NCBI GenBank assembly: GCA_944323825.1
Contig: CALUTY010000005.1
Location: 124,001-188,000, forward strand
Length of the DNA: 64,000 nt
Reading direction: 5' to 3'
DNA from: an uncultured Bacteroidales bacterium
Lineage (GTDB): Bacteria; Bacteroidota; Bacteroidia; Bacteroidales; UBA932
This document shows, piece by piece, positions 26,876 through 35,438 of the stretch. The translations under genes and the position numbers were made by a program. Position 1 is the stretch's first letter; the number at the start of each line of letters is the position of its first letter. The notes beneath the pieces were generated by a model. It was not told the origin of the DNA. It made no database searches and was given only the letters and a program-made list of their open reading frames with translations.

Positions 26876-27805
26876 TCAGGCCTCAGTTTCCGTCTTGCGG
26901 CCCGGAATGGATGTGTCTTCAGCTATGGTGACACCGGACGGAAAATGCTTCAGCACATTCTCCGTATAGGTCCTTGTGACTGAAATAGGGGCAATACCGT
27001 CATTGTCAAGGTCGAGGAAATACCCGTCGCTCTCCTTCCGGAGCACCTTGACCCTGTCCATGTTCACGATGTATTTCCTGTTGCAGCGCACCAGAGGCGT
27101 GTCCCTGAAGCTCTCTTCCACTGTCTTCAGACGGCATCTCAGCAGATACATCTTCAACGCTCCCCTCCCGTCGTCATACCACACCTTTATATAATTGTCA
27201 TCAGCCTCCATATAATAAAGGTATGAAGACCTTATCGAAAGCTTCAGGGTGCCGCTGTTGTCAAAAAGGGAAACCAGACTGCCATGTCCGGCTTCATCAG
27301 TCTGCGCTGCATCCTGCGGCACTGCCCCGCCTCCGCAATTCATCAGGCGGATCGTCTTCTCCTTCTCCCCTATTATGAAATACATGGCTGACATCATATA
27401 GGGGACGAGAAGGGCTATTGAAGCATACAGGAGTGCCTTCATGAAAATCCGGTAAGGGACCGGGCCGCCGTCGGGACGCACCACGTCAAGGGTGACAAAG
27501 GTATAGAAAAGACAGATGACCACAACCTCCGCAATGCACCACAGGGCATATTGCACCACCCTCATCTCAAACAGGTGCCGGGTCTTGTACATGAGCACCC
27601 TGCTTGCTACAAGAAAAAGTATTGAAATGGCGATGAAGCCTGCGGTAAAAAGGAAAAATACGGAATTTCCCAGCCTGAACCAGGCCGTGTCAGAAAACGG
27701 GATGTAAAGATTGAGGAACACGATGGCGAAGAGGACGGCGAAGGTGACCGTACCCGTAAGCTGGTGCTTTTCCAGAAGATATTTCGGCAGCATCCTGTTC
27801 ATCAT
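26876..27805 (-). CDS. Membrane-anchored LytTR transcriptional regulator
   Basis: 309 residues. Four hydrophobic segments (about 16-36, 43-66, 82-105 and 120-145) precede a LytTR DNA-binding domain at about 190-295 (YLYYMEADDNYIKVWYDD, TVEESFRDTPLVRCNRKYIV, then VTRTYTENVL). No response-regulator receiver domain is present, so it probably senses something at the membrane itself rather than a phosphorelay. The upstream 205-base gap, shared with fabH, carries four TGTGG direct repeats in two pairs spaced 20 bases, the expected form of a LytTR site. One pair covers this gene's own promoter, which suggests autorepression. Possible control of fabH is inferred from the second pair. Confidence 0.9.
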   Translation of the reverse strand: MMNRMLPKYLLEKHQLTGTVTFAVLFAIVFLNLYIPFSDTAWFRLGNSVFFLFTAGFIAISILFLVASRVLMYKTRHLFEMRVVQYALWCIAEVVVICLFYTFVTLDVVRPDGGPVPYRIFMKALLYASIALLVPYMMSAMYFIIGEKEKTIRLMNCGGGAVPQDAAQTDEAGHGSLVSLFDNSGTLKLSIRSSYLYYMEADDNYIKVWYDDGRGALKMYLLRCRLKTVEESFRDTPLVRCNRKYIVNMDRVKVLRKESDGYFLDLDNDGIAPISVTRTYTENVLKHFPSGVTIAEDTSIPGRKTETEA

Positions 27806-27822
27806 ATCCGTTCAATTTTCCG

Positions 27823-27854
27823 CAAAGATACCAAATTTCACCACAAATATCAAA
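27823..27854 (-). promoter_or_regulatory. Promoter of the LytTR gene
   Basis: Minus-strand TTTG (27854-27851), a 20-base spacer, then TATCTTTG (27830-27823). Predicted start near 27816, about 11 bases before the ATG. Repeat A lies in the spacer and repeat B overlaps the -33 element. Confidence 0.75.
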
Positions 27855-27917
27855 ATTCCACCACATAAAGCACATATTCCATGGCATTATTGCCACACAT
27901 CCGAAAAAATCGCCACA
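27833..27917 (-). repeat. Four-copy TGTGG direct-repeat array, candidate LytTR operator
   Basis: On the minus strand: A TGTGGTGAAATTT (27845-27833), B TGTGGTGGAATTT (27865-27853), C TGTGGCAATAATG (27897-27885), D TGTGGCGATTTTT (27917-27905). A and B differ at one base. A-B and C-D spacings are exactly 20 bases and B-C is 32, all near whole helical turns. Pair A/B covers the LytTR promoter; pair C/D lies about 43-75 bases upstream of the predicted fabH start. LytTR proteins are known to bind direct repeats about two turns apart. Confidence 0.7.
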
Positions 27918-27921
27918 ATTA

Positions 27922-27953
27922 TTTCCCAATATGGAATATCGGAAGTAATTTTG
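27922..27953 (+). promoter_or_regulatory. Candidate promoter for the fab cluster
   Basis: TTTC (27922-27925), a 20-base spacer, then TAATTTTG (27946-27953), a match to TAnnTTTG. Predicted start near 27960, leader about 50 bases. Confidence 0.65.
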
Positions 27954-28010
27954 TCCGGTTTCAAGAAAATGTTTTATCAAAAGGAATAACAACTAAATTC
28001 CAATCACAAA

Positions 28011-28958
28011 ATGAAAATCATAGGAACGGGAAGTGCCATTCCCAAAAAGATTGTGACAAACGACATGTTGTCCGAATTTCTTGACACAAGCGATGCCTGG
28101 ATATATCCGAGGACCGGAATAAAGCACAGGCATGTCATCTCGGACGAAAAGCTGGAGGATCTGGCTGCAAGCGCAGCGGAAAAGGCACTCGAAAATGCGG
28201 GGATGAAGGCGGAAGACCTGGATTTCATAATATGCTCCAATGTGGTCAACGAATATGTCACGCCTTCCCTCAGCTGCATCATCCAGGGGGCCATCGGTGC
28301 GACATGCCCTTGCCTGGACATCAACTGCGCATGTGCAGGTTTCATCTATGCCCTTGACATAGCCGAGTCATTCTACAAAGCCGGCAGAGTGAAGAATGTG
28401 CTGATCGTATGCGCCGAAGAGCCGACAAGAATGACAAGCTGGAAAGACAGGAACGTATGCGTCCTTTTCGGTGACGGGGCAGGAGCAGCCGTCCTGACAG
28501 AAGGTGACAACATAAAGGGGATAAAGCTGTCGGCCGCAAGCGCGACTGACAAGCTTTACCAGATCCGCACCCTTGAGCCGACTCCATACATCACCAAGGA
28601 AGAGGAGAGCATTTCCCTCCAGATGAAAGGACAGGATGTGTTCAAATTCGCAGTGAAAGCCTCTACTGGCGACATCAAATATCTCCTTGACAAGCTGGGG
28701 ATGGCCGCAGGTGATGTGGACCACTATCTGCTCCACCAGGCCAACATCCGCATAATCCGCTCCATCAAGGATTTCCTGGAGCAGCCGGATGAAAAATTCC
28801 CTACAAATGTAGAGACGCACGGAAACTCATCTTCAGCAAGCTGCCCTATCCTGCTTGACGAATGCAACAGGAACGGCATACTGAAACGCGGGGAGACGAT
28901 AGCACTGAGTGCATTCGGTGCAGGATTCATCTCAGGGGCCGTGATAATGGAATGGTAA
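28011..28958 (+). CDS. fabH: Beta-ketoacyl-ACP synthase III
   Basis: 315 residues of the KAS III thiolase fold. Catalytic Cys108 lies in NCACAGF, the His is in LLHQANIRI and the Asn is in THGNSSSAS, so the Cys-His-Asn triad is complete. The C-terminus FGAGFISGAVI is typical. FabH condenses an acyl-CoA primer with malonyl-ACP to start fatty-acid elongation. It heads the cluster fabH-fabK-fabF-fabZ, with 29, 48 and 44 base gaps. Its promoter lies next to the TGTGG array, so regulation by the divergent LytTR protein is likely. Primer preference (acetyl or branched) cannot be read here; the ack-ptb-buk genes elsewhere in the window hint at branched or butyryl pools. Confidence 0.93.
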   Translation: MKIIGTGSAIPKKIVTNDMLSEFLDTSDAWIYPRTGIKHRHVISDEKLEDLAASAAEKALENAGMKAEDLDFIICSNVVNEYVTPSLSCIIQGAIGATCPCLDINCACAGFIYALDIAESFYKAGRVKNVLIVCAEEPTRMTSWKDRNVCVLFGDGAGAAVLTEGDNIKGIKLSAASATDKLYQIRTLEPTPYITKEEESISLQMKGQDVFKFAVKASTGDIKYLLDKLGMAAGDVDHYLLHQANIRIIRSIKDFLEQPDEKFPTNVETHGNSSSASCPILLDECNRNGILKRGETIALSAFGAGFISGAVIMEW

Positions 28959-28987
28959 ATTGTACAACAAACTTAAATCTGACGAAA

Positions 28988-29932
28988 ATGATAAAAAGTA
29001 GAATCTGCGAAATACTCGGCATCAGCTATCCCGTATTCCAGGGCGGTATGGCATGGGTTGCCGACGCTTCACTTGCGGCTGCCGTGTCTAATGCCGGCGG
29101 TCTCGGCCTCATATCCTCAATCAATGCCGGAACAGAGGCCGTAAGGAATGAAATCAGGAAATGCAAGGAACTTACCGACAAGCCTTTCGGAGTAAACATC
29201 ATGCTCCAGGCCCCGAATGCCGGTGAGATTGCCCAGATGGTGATTGAAGAAGGCGTCAAGATCCTCACTACAGGTGCAGGTTCCCCTGCCCAGTACATGG
29301 AGGCATGGAAGGCCGCCGGCATCAAGGTGATTCCGGTGGTGGCATCAGTGGCCCTTGCACTCAAGATGCAGGCCATCGGAGCAACTGCAGTGGTGGCTGA
29401 AGGAGCAGAGTCAGGCGGACATGTCGGAGAGCTGCACACAATGGCCCTCATCCCTCAGGTGGTCGATGCCCTCGACATCCCTGTGATTGCCGCAGGCGGA
29501 ATCTGTGACGGAAGAGGAGTGGCTGCAGCCTTCATGCTCGGCGCAGATGCAGTACAGGTAGGTACGCGCTTCCTCTCTGCCGAGGAATGCACCGTCCACC
29601 AGAACTACAAGGACAAGATCCTCAAGGCCACCGACATCTCCACAATCGTGACAGGAAAGACCCTCGGTCATCCGGTACGGTCACTCAAGACCCCGTTCTC
29701 CAAGACTTTCGCAAAGATGGAGTCCGATCCGGCAGTAAAGCCGGAGGAAATACTTGCCTTCGGTACGGGAGCCCTCCGCAAGGCAGTCAAGGAAGGCGAC
29801 CCTAACGGAAGCTACATGGCAGGAGAATGCGCCGGAATGGTCAAGAAGATCGAGCCTGCAAAGGACATCATCGAAGACCTTATAGGAGGTGCAGAAAAGC
29901 TTCTCGCAGGAGCGCCGGAACTGCTGGCATAA
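28988..29932 (+). CDS. fabK: Enoyl-ACP reductase II (FMN-dependent)
   Basis: 314 residues from the ATG at 28988; the frame is open upstream into fabH but the conserved start is MIKSRICEILGISYPVFQGG. The TIM-barrel NMO/FabK fold is clear: FQGGMAWVAD, SNAGGLGLISS, FGVNIMLQAP, VVAEGAESGGHVGE and AAGGICDGRGVAAAF, ending in MLGADAVQVGTRFL. The same fold includes nitronate monooxygenase; sitting between fabH and fabF argues for FabK, which reduces enoyl-ACP with NAD(P)H and FMN and is not inhibited by triclosan. FabK is best known from Firmicutes, and this gene order resembles theirs, but base use looks like the neighbours. Confidence 0.9.
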   Translation: MIKSRICEILGISYPVFQGGMAWVADASLAAAVSNAGGLGLISSINAGTEAVRNEIRKCKELTDKPFGVNIMLQAPNAGEIAQMVIEEGVKILTTGAGSPAQYMEAWKAAGIKVIPVVASVALALKMQAIGATAVVAEGAESGGHVGELHTMALIPQVVDALDIPVIAAGGICDGRGVAAAFMLGADAVQVGTRFLSAEECTVHQNYKDKILKATDISTIVTGKTLGHPVRSLKTPFSKTFAKMESDPAVKPEEILAFGTGALRKAVKEGDPNGSYMAGECAGMVKKIEPAKDIIEDLIGGAEKLLAGAPELLA

Positions 29933-29980
29933 CACAAGGATGACGCACATTTACCTAACATAACAATAACAAGGACGAAT

Positions 29981-31240
29981 ATGAACAAAAGAGTGGTAAT
30001 AACCGGAATGGGCGTCATATCGCCTGTCGGGAACAATGTCAACGATTTCTGGAACAACCTTCTTGCAGGAGTCTGCGGCATCGATTTCATCAAGGCATTC
30101 CCGACTGACGACCTTCCTGCAAAGGTGGCCGGCGAGGTCAAGGACTTCAATCCGGCAGACTATGGCGTAGAGCCTGCATTCGCAAGAAAGCAGGACAAGT
30201 TTTCCGTCTTTGCCGTGGCCGCCGCAAACGAGGCCATAAGGCAGTCCGGGCTGAAGGCTTCGGAAGGGGAAGACGGAAACATCGACCCGATGCGTTTCGG
30301 TGTATATGTAGGCTCCGGAATCGGAGGATTCAGCACACAGTATAAGGAAAGCGAGAAAATGATCAAGGACGGGGCAAAATGGATCTCCCCGCTCTTCATC
30401 CCGACAATGATAGCCAACATGGCAGCCGGCAACATAGCCATCCGCCACAATCTCTGCGGTCCATGCGTTCCGGTCGTGACGGCATGCGCCACATCAACAC
30501 ACACCGTGGGTGAGGCATACAGGGCCATCATGCACGGATATGCAGATGCAATCATCGCCGGAGGCTCCGAGGCAGCCACAATTCCTCTCGGAATAGCAGG
30601 CTTCGCCAACGCCAAGGCGCTTTCAAGGTCTGAAGACCCTAAATACGCTTCCCTCCCGTTCAATGCCAACAGGGGCGGATTCGTGATGGGAGAAGGAGCC
30701 GGAATGCTCGTCCTCGAGGAATATGAGCACGCCAAGGCACGCGGGGCGAAGATCATCGCCGAAGTATGCGGATACGGCAACACCTGCGACGCATATCACA
30801 TGACAGCTCCAAGGACAGACTGCAAGACCCAGGCTGCCGCAGTGAAGATGGCTCTCGAAGAGGCCGGCTACAATCCGTCATCCGATGTGCTCCACATCAA
30901 TGCACACGGAACAGGAACAGCCCTCAACGACTCGCTTGAGACCAAGACATTCAAGATGGCCCTTGGGGACGATGCCTACAAGGCCCACATCTGCTCCACC
31001 AAGTCCATGACAGGACACATGCTCGGTGCTACAGGTGCCGTGGAGGCAATCGCCGCAGTTCTCGCCCTCACCAACGGGATTGTGCCGCCTACCATCAACC
31101 TCGACACTCCTGATCCTGAATGTGACCTCAACTATACCCCGAACAAGCCTGAAAAGGTGGATCTCACCATCGCGATATCCGACTCTCTCGGCTTCGGAGG
31201 ACATAACGGCTGCGTGGCATTCAGAAAAGTTGAAGAATAG
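29981..31240 (+). CDS. fabF: Beta-ketoacyl-ACP synthase II
   Basis: 419 residues, the usual KAS II length. The catalytic Cys is in VTACATSTHT and the two His are in INAHGTGTALND and GHMLGATGAVE. Start MNKRVVITGMGVISPVGN is typical. FabF elongates acyl-ACP with malonyl-ACP in the cytoplasm. It lies between fabK and fabZ in one direction, so one transcript is likely. No acpP, fabD or fabG lies in the cluster, so these must be elsewhere on the chromosome. Confidence 0.96.
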   Translation: MNKRVVITGMGVISPVGNNVNDFWNNLLAGVCGIDFIKAFPTDDLPAKVAGEVKDFNPADYGVEPAFARKQDKFSVFAVAAANEAIRQSGLKASEGEDGNIDPMRFGVYVGSGIGGFSTQYKESEKMIKDGAKWISPLFIPTMIANMAAGNIAIRHNLCGPCVPVVTACATSTHTVGEAYRAIMHGYADAIIAGGSEAATIPLGIAGFANAKALSRSEDPKYASLPFNANRGGFVMGEGAGMLVLEEYEHAKARGAKIIAEVCGYGNTCDAYHMTAPRTDCKTQAAAVKMALEEAGYNPSSDVLHINAHGTGTALNDSLETKTFKMALGDDAYKAHICSTKSMTGHMLGATGAVEAIAAVLALTNGIVPPTINLDTPDPECDLNYTPNKPEKVDLTIAISDSLGFGGHNGCVAFRKVEE

Positions 31241-31284
31241 CCGACGGCCAAGTACTGAAACCTGATTCCAAAATACCGATCAAA

Positions 31285-31713
31285 ATGAACAGAGAAGAAC
31301 TTAAGGAATACCTGCCTCACCGCGAGCCGATGCTTCTGGTCGATGAAATCGAAATCGACGCTGAAGGCATTGCACATGCCAAGTACAGGATAAAGGAAGA
31401 TGAATTCTTCTGCAGGGGACATTTCCCGGGGAATCCTATAGTGCCCGGTGTCATCCAGTGTGAAATCATGGCCCAGAGCTGCGCCCTGCTTGTGAAAGAC
31501 GAGCTCAAAGGCCGCACAACACTCTACAGCGGCATCGACAATGTCCGTTTCAAGAACATTGTCCGCCCCGGTGACCTCTGCGAGATCACTGCAAAGCTCA
31601 CCGGCAGAAGAGGTATGATCTTCTTCACCGAAGCTTCGCTCAAAGTGGACGGCAAGCTGTGCTGCAAAGGCAACCTGTCTTTTGCACTCGTTGACAGCAA
31701 GAAGGAGGAATAG
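31285..31713 (+). CDS. fabZ: 3-hydroxyacyl-ACP dehydratase (FabZ/FabA-like hotdog)
   Basis: 142 residues of hotdog fold. The catalytic His is in RGHFPGNPIVPGV and the Glu in QCEIMAQ, the FabZ pair. Start MNREELKEYLPHREPMLLVD fits FabZ. It dehydrates 3-hydroxyacyl-ACP to the enoyl form that FabK reduces, completing the elongation cycle except for FabG. Last gene of the cluster; a strong terminator follows after 17 bases. Confidence 0.92.
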   Translation: MNREELKEYLPHREPMLLVDEIEIDAEGIAHAKYRIKEDEFFCRGHFPGNPIVPGVIQCEIMAQSCALLVKDELKGRTTLYSGIDNVRFKNIVRPGDLCEITAKLTGRRGMIFFTEASLKVDGKLCCKGNLSFALVDSKKEE

Positions 31714-31730
31714 TCCTTTTCCTAAAGAAT

Positions 31731-31769
31731 AAACCCTATCATTCTCCACTGGAGTCTGATAGGGTTTTT
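31731..31769. terminator. Bidirectional terminator after fabZ
   Basis: Perfect 11-base stem AAACCCTATCA (31731-31741) with TGATAGGGTTT (31757-31767), then T-rich sequence on the plus side and TTTATTCTTT on the minus side. It serves the convergent fab cluster and thioesterase transcripts. Confidence 0.9.
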
Positions 31770-31771
31770 CT

Positions 31772-32311
31772 TTAATATATACGGCCATTCCCGGCTTGTC
31801 CGGAATCCGACTGATTTACTTCCCCCGAGGAACCATCATCCTCCACTTCGCAGCCCTGGAAGTAGAAGTCGGAGGCGGACTTCTCAGGAGAGAAGCAGTA
31901 GTATGTCATCTCAGCCTCGGAACACACCTCGCCCTGATAAATGATGCGGGCGGATATGAAGGCGAAATTGCGTTTCATTTCCTTTATGTGTGCCCTGACC
32001 TCTATCCTGACATCCGGACCCGTAGGCACAGGTTTCTTGAACTTGATGTCCAGATTGGTAGTCATGCCTGCACGCTGGAGCTTGCGGGCCATCACCCAGG
32101 CCGCTATCTCGTCCATTATGGCGGACTGGATGCCGCCATGAAGGGTGTGCAGCCAGCCCTGATAATTGTCTGAAGAGTTCCAGAAAGACACTATCTCGTC
32201 CCCGTCCTCATAGAATTCCATCTTCAGGCCGAAAGGATTGCACGGGGCACATCCGAAACAGTTGTAGCCGTCTTTGACAAGATCAAGCCACGGATTGATT
32301 ATCTTCTTCAT
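31772..32311 (-). CDS. PaaI-family hotdog thioesterase
   Basis: 179 residues from the ATG at 32311 (MKKIINPWLDL); an earlier in-frame ATG at 32347 exists. The 4HBT/PaaI fold shows CAPCNPFGLKMEF near residue 21, HGGIQSAIMDEIAAW (about 60-75), where His-Gly-Gly and Asp/Glu form the thioesterase active site, and LDIKFKKPVP. It should hydrolyse a small acyl-CoA or acyl-ACP thioester; substrate unknown. It is last of the run prfA - queuosine genes - thioesterase, 60 bases after queF, and convergent with fabZ. Confidence 0.85.
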   Translation of the reverse strand: MKKIINPWLDLVKDGYNCFGCAPCNPFGLKMEFYEDGDEIVSFWNSSDNYQGWLHTLHGGIQSAIMDEIAAWVMARKLQRAGMTTNLDIKFKKPVPTGPDVRIEVRAHIKEMKRNFAFISARIIYQGEVCSEAEMTYYCFSPEKSASDFYFQGCEVEDDGSSGEVNQSDSGQAGNGRIY

Positions 32312-32371
32312 TTGTCGTTTCTTTATCACGAGGCGGCATATATGCAAAAACCGTACAGATTCCGCACAGTG

Positions 32372-32830
32372 TCATTCATGTTCCGCCAGCCTTTTTCCCG
32401 CAAGAGCCTCATATTTCGTCCCCGGGCGGCCATAATTGGCATACGGATGGATTGATATGCCTCCGCGCGGCGTGAAGAAACCCGTCACTTCGATGTATTT
32501 CGGATCCATCAGCCTGATAAGGTCCTTCATTATCTTGTTCACGCAGTCCTCGTGGAAATCACCGTGGTTCCTATAGCTGAAAAGATAGAGCTTCAGGCTC
32601 TTGCTCTCCACCATCTTCACATCCGGGATATAGCTTATGCGTATCTCCGCAAAGTCCGGTTGCCCGGTGATGGGGCAGAGGCTTGTGAATTCCGGGCAGT
32701 TGAACCTGACCCAATAATCATTGTCCTGATGCCGGTTCTCGAAGGTCTCCAGCACTTCAGGAGCATAGTCGCTCCTGTATTCCGTCTTTTTTCCGAGGGA
32801 CTTCAGACCCTCATTCTCCCTGTTTTCCAT
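32372..32830 (-). CDS. queF: NADPH-dependent 7-cyano-7-deazaguanine reductase (preQ1 synthase), type I
   Basis: 152 residues from the ATG at 32830 ([15 protein letters not shown]); the frame extends upstream into queC, but the family length supports this start. The catalytic Cys is in [11 protein letters not shown] and the QueF motif [16 protein letters not shown] is intact, followed by HEDCVN. QueF reduces preQ0 nitrile to preQ1 amine for queuosine. Single-domain size marks the type I form rather than the fused type II of E. coli. Its start overlaps the 3' end of queC by 20 bases. Confidence 0.95.
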   Translation of the reverse strand: MENRENEGLKSLGKKTEYRSDYAPEVLETFENRHQDNDYWVRFNCPEFTSLCPITGQPDFAEIRISYIPDVKMVESKSLKLYLFSYRNHGDFHEDCVNKIMKDLIRLMDPKYIEVTGFFTPRGGISIHPYANYGRPGTKYEALAGKRLAEHE

Positions 32831-33515
32831 TTGTCTGCTTCTGTTGAAAATCGGTTTCCTTCTGTTGAAGATATTTTTCCAGACCGGCACGGCGGAGCCT
32901 GCAGGCAGGGCAATGCCCGCATCCGTCGCCCGGGATGCCGTTGTAGCATGTCAATGTTTCGTTCCTGATGATTTCCAGCACGCCCAACTCATCGGCAAGT
33001 GCCCAGGTCTGCGCCTTGTCAAGCCACATCAGCGGGGTATGTATCACAAACTGCTCGTCCATTGCAAGATTGATGGTGACATTCAGCGACCTGATGAAAG
33101 AGTCCCTGCAGTCAGGATAGCCGCTGAAATCCGTCTGTGAAACCCCTGTGACGATATTCATGATGCCGTGCTCCCTTGCATGCACTGCGGCTATGCTCAG
33201 GAAAAACAGGTTCCTCCCCGGGACAAAAGTATTGGGGAACGAGCCTTCCGGCTTTTCCTCGTCCATAGTGATTGTCGGGTCGGTCAAAGAATTGCTTCCG
33301 AGCCGCCCGATGAGCGGGACATCCATCAGAGCAAGACTGACTCCCGCCTTTTCCGCCAATGCGGCGGCCATCTTCACCTCCAGGCTATGTTTCTGCCCGT
33401 ATGTGAATGTGATTGCCTGCACTTCCTTGAAATGCTTCAATGCCCAGAAGAGGCAGGTGGAAGAATCCTGGCCGCCGCTGAACACTACAAGTGCCTTTTC
33501 TTTGTCTAACTTCAT
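32811..33515 (-). CDS. queC: 7-cyano-7-deazaguanine synthase
   Basis: 234 residues from the ATG at 33515; a TTG two codons earlier is the alternative. PP-loop motif [15 protein letters not shown] near residues 10-24 binds ATP, and the C-terminal cysteine cluster [16 protein letters not shown] binds zinc. QueC converts 7-carboxy-7-deazaguanine to preQ0 with ammonia and ATP, the substrate of QueF encoded next. The ATG is 2 bases past the transporter stop, so translation is probably coupled. queD and queE are not in the window. Confidence 0.96.
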   Translation of the reverse strand: MKLDKEKALVVFSGGQDSSTCLFWALKHFKEVQAITFTYGQKHSLEVKMAAALAEKAGVSLALMDVPLIGRLGSNSLTDPTITMDEEKPEGSFPNTFVPGRNLFFLSIAAVHAREHGIMNIVTGVSQTDFSGYPDCRDSFIRSLNVTINLAMDEQFVIHTPLMWLDKAQTWALADELGVLEIIRNETLTCYNGIPGDGCGHCPACRLRRAGLEKYLQQKETDFQQKQTNGKQGE

Positions 33516-33517
33516 AT

Positions 33518-34267
33518 TCAAATATCGGTTATCCGGAATGGGTTGTATGAAATGTCCGAGTCGAATGTGTCAACGCCCTCATATCTCTTGACCGCACGGA
33601 CGACGGCATTGGTCACAGGCAGGATCACCACCTCGTATGCCGTCTTCAGCACAATCTGCAGGAGCATCAGCCTCAGCATGTTTTCAGCCCCTATGCCCCA
33701 GAATGCTATCGGGAAGAAAATCAGGGAATCAACGGTCTCCCCGCAGACAGACGACACCACCGCCCTCACGGAAAATCTCCTGCCCTCTGATGCCACCTTC
33801 ATCCGGCTCATGACGTATGCATTGACTGTGGAGCCTGCAAGAAAAGCCAGCAGGGAGGCAAGCGTGACCCTCGGGGCGAGGGCAAAGATATAGTCAAAAT
33901 GCTCTCCTCCATCCCAGAACGGGGCCGCAGGCAGAAGACGCACGATCTGGGCCATGGCCACCACGAAGAAGTTCATGGCAAAGCCCGTCCAGATGACGAG
34001 CCGGGCTTTTTTGTAGCCCCATACCTCGACTATGCAGTCATTTATGATGTATGACACCGGAAAGATGAGGACACCGCCGGTCAACGCAAGCGGACCGGCA
34101 GCAAATACCTTTGTCTCAAAAAGATTGGATGCTATCAGGCACACATTGAACACAATGGCCATCAGCACGAACGGAACGGACAGCATCGTGCGCTGCCCCG
34201 GGCTGCCGCCCGAAACCCTCCGGCGGACCTGCAGCCCGTCGGACGGCAGATTGGATTTTTTCTGCAT
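33518..34267 (-). CDS. Queuosine-precursor transporter (YhhQ/VUT family)
   Basis: 249 residues from the ATG at 34267; a GTG ten codons upstream is open but less likely. About six hydrophobic segments are present. Family signs are [38 protein letters not shown] and the [20 protein letters not shown] segment. YhhQ proteins import preQ0/preQ1 across the inner membrane. Its presence together with queC and queF suggests the organism can both salvage and finish precursors. No clear preQ1 riboswitch is visible in the 64 bases after prfA. Confidence 0.88.
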   Translation of the reverse strand: MQKKSNLPSDGLQVRRRVSGGSPGQRTMLSVPFVLMAIVFNVCLIASNLFETKVFAAGPLALTGGVLIFPVSYIINDCIVEVWGYKKARLVIWTGFAMNFFVVAMAQIVRLLPAAPFWDGGEHFDYIFALAPRVTLASLLAFLAGSTVNAYVMSRMKVASEGRRFSVRAVVSSVCGETVDSLIFFPIAFWGIGAENMLRLMLLQIVLKTAYEVVILPVTNAVVRAVKRYEGVDTFDSDISYNPFRITDI

Positions 34268-34306
34268 TTTCTTGTTTTTTAAGTGGTTACCAAGCACACT
34301 GACACC

Positions 34307-34325
34307 GCAGGCACAGACTGCCTGC
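34307..34325 (-). terminator. Hairpin between prfA and the queuosine transporter
   Basis: GCAGGCA (34307-34313) and TGCCTGC (34319-34325) form a 7-base stem with a 5-base loop 7 bases after the prfA stop. There is no T-run, so termination would be weak or partial. Confidence 0.35.
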
Positions 34326-34331
34326 AGGCAA

Positions 34332-35417
34332 TTATTCCGCAGCCTTCAGACGCTCCGCATTCTCGGCTATCTGCAGCTGGTCCAGCACCTCCTGGATGTC
34401 CCCGTCCATGAAGACAGGGAGATTATACATGGTGTAATTGATCCTGTGGTCCGTGACACGGGACTGAGGATAGTTGTATGTACGGATTTTCGCCGAGCGG
34501 TCACCGGTGGACACCATGGTCTTTCTCTTGGCGGAAATCTCGTTCAGATATTTTTCATACTCCATATTGTAGAGCCTGGTACGCAGCTCGGCAAGGGCCT
34601 TGTCAAAATTCTTCAGCTGTGACTTCTCGTCCTGGCACTGCACCACGATTCCGGATGGGATATGGGTGAGGCGGATGGCCGAATAGGTGGTATTGACCGA
34701 CTGTCCTCCCGGACCGGAGGAGCAGAATGTGTCCTTGCGGATATCATTCATGTTCAGTTCGATGTCGAACTCGTCAGCCTCAGGGAGCACTGCCACGGAT
34801 GCAGCGGAAGTATGCACCCTGCCCTGCGTTTCGGTCTGGGGCACACGCTGCACGCGGTGCACGCCCGACTCGTATTTGAGCACGCCGTAGACACCGTCAC
34901 CGGACACCTTGAAGACTATCTCCTTAAAACCTCCGGCAGCGCCTTCAGACTGGTTCGTGACCTCCAGCTTCCATCCCCTGCGCTCCACATATTTGGAATA
35001 CATACGGAAAAGGTCACCGGCAAAAATGGCTGCCTCGTCCCCGCCTGTGCCGCCACGGATTTCCATGATGGCATTCTTGCTGTCCTGAGGGTCGGCAGGA
35101 ATCAGAAGCAGCTTTATGTTCTGCTCCATGTCCGGGATCTTCGGCTCTATCTCCGCAATCTCCTCCTTGGCCATTTCCCTCAGCTCCTCATCCTTCTCAT
35201 GGGCGATTATGTCCTTCGCGGCCTCATAATCCTCCATCATCTTCTTGTATTCCTGCCCTGCCTTTATGATGGGGGCCAGTTCCTTGTACTCCTTATTGAG
35301 CTGCACATATTTCTTCATGTCGGAAATCACCGCAGGGTCAGAAAGCTGGGCCTGCAGCGACTCGTATCTGTCCTGAAGTCCCAGGACCTTTTCAAGCAAT
35401 GTATTGTTCTCTGCCAT
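34332..35417 (-). CDS. prfA: Peptide chain release factor 1
   Basis: 361 residues from the ATG at 35417 (a TTG three codons earlier is open). The GGQ motif is in [20 protein letters not shown] near residue 230, and the stop-codon recognition PxT-type loop lies in the [20 protein letters not shown] region. RF1 reads UAA and UAG. Length is normal. It lies 12 bases from the acetyltransferase-like gene upstream and ahead of the queuosine genes. prmC is not adjacent. Confidence 0.96.
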   Translation of the reverse strand: MAENNTLLEKVLGLQDRYESLQAQLSDPAVISDMKKYVQLNKEYKELAPIIKAGQEYKKMMEDYEAAKDIIAHEKDEELREMAKEEIAEIEPKIPDMEQNIKLLLIPADPQDSKNAIMEIRGGTGGDEAAIFAGDLFRMYSKYVERRGWKLEVTNQSEGAAGGFKEIVFKVSGDGVYGVLKYESGVHRVQRVPQTETQGRVHTSAASVAVLPEADEFDIELNMNDIRKDTFCSSGPGGQSVNTTYSAIRLTHIPSGIVVQCQDEKSQLKNFDKALAELRTRLYNMEYEKYLNEISAKRKTMVSTGDRSAKIRTYNYPQSRVTDHRINYTMYNLPVFMDGDIQEVLDQLQIAENAERLKAAE

Positions 35418-35438
35418 AATGATCAATCAGATAAATTT

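Noticed and set aside
28988..29932. Nitronate monooxygenase
   Set aside because: Same fold, but location inside fabH-fabF and the sequence start favour FabK.
34268..34331. preQ1 riboswitch ahead of the queuosine transporter
   Set aside because: Only a simple hairpin is present; the conserved A-rich tail and loop of a preQ1 aptamer are not seen.
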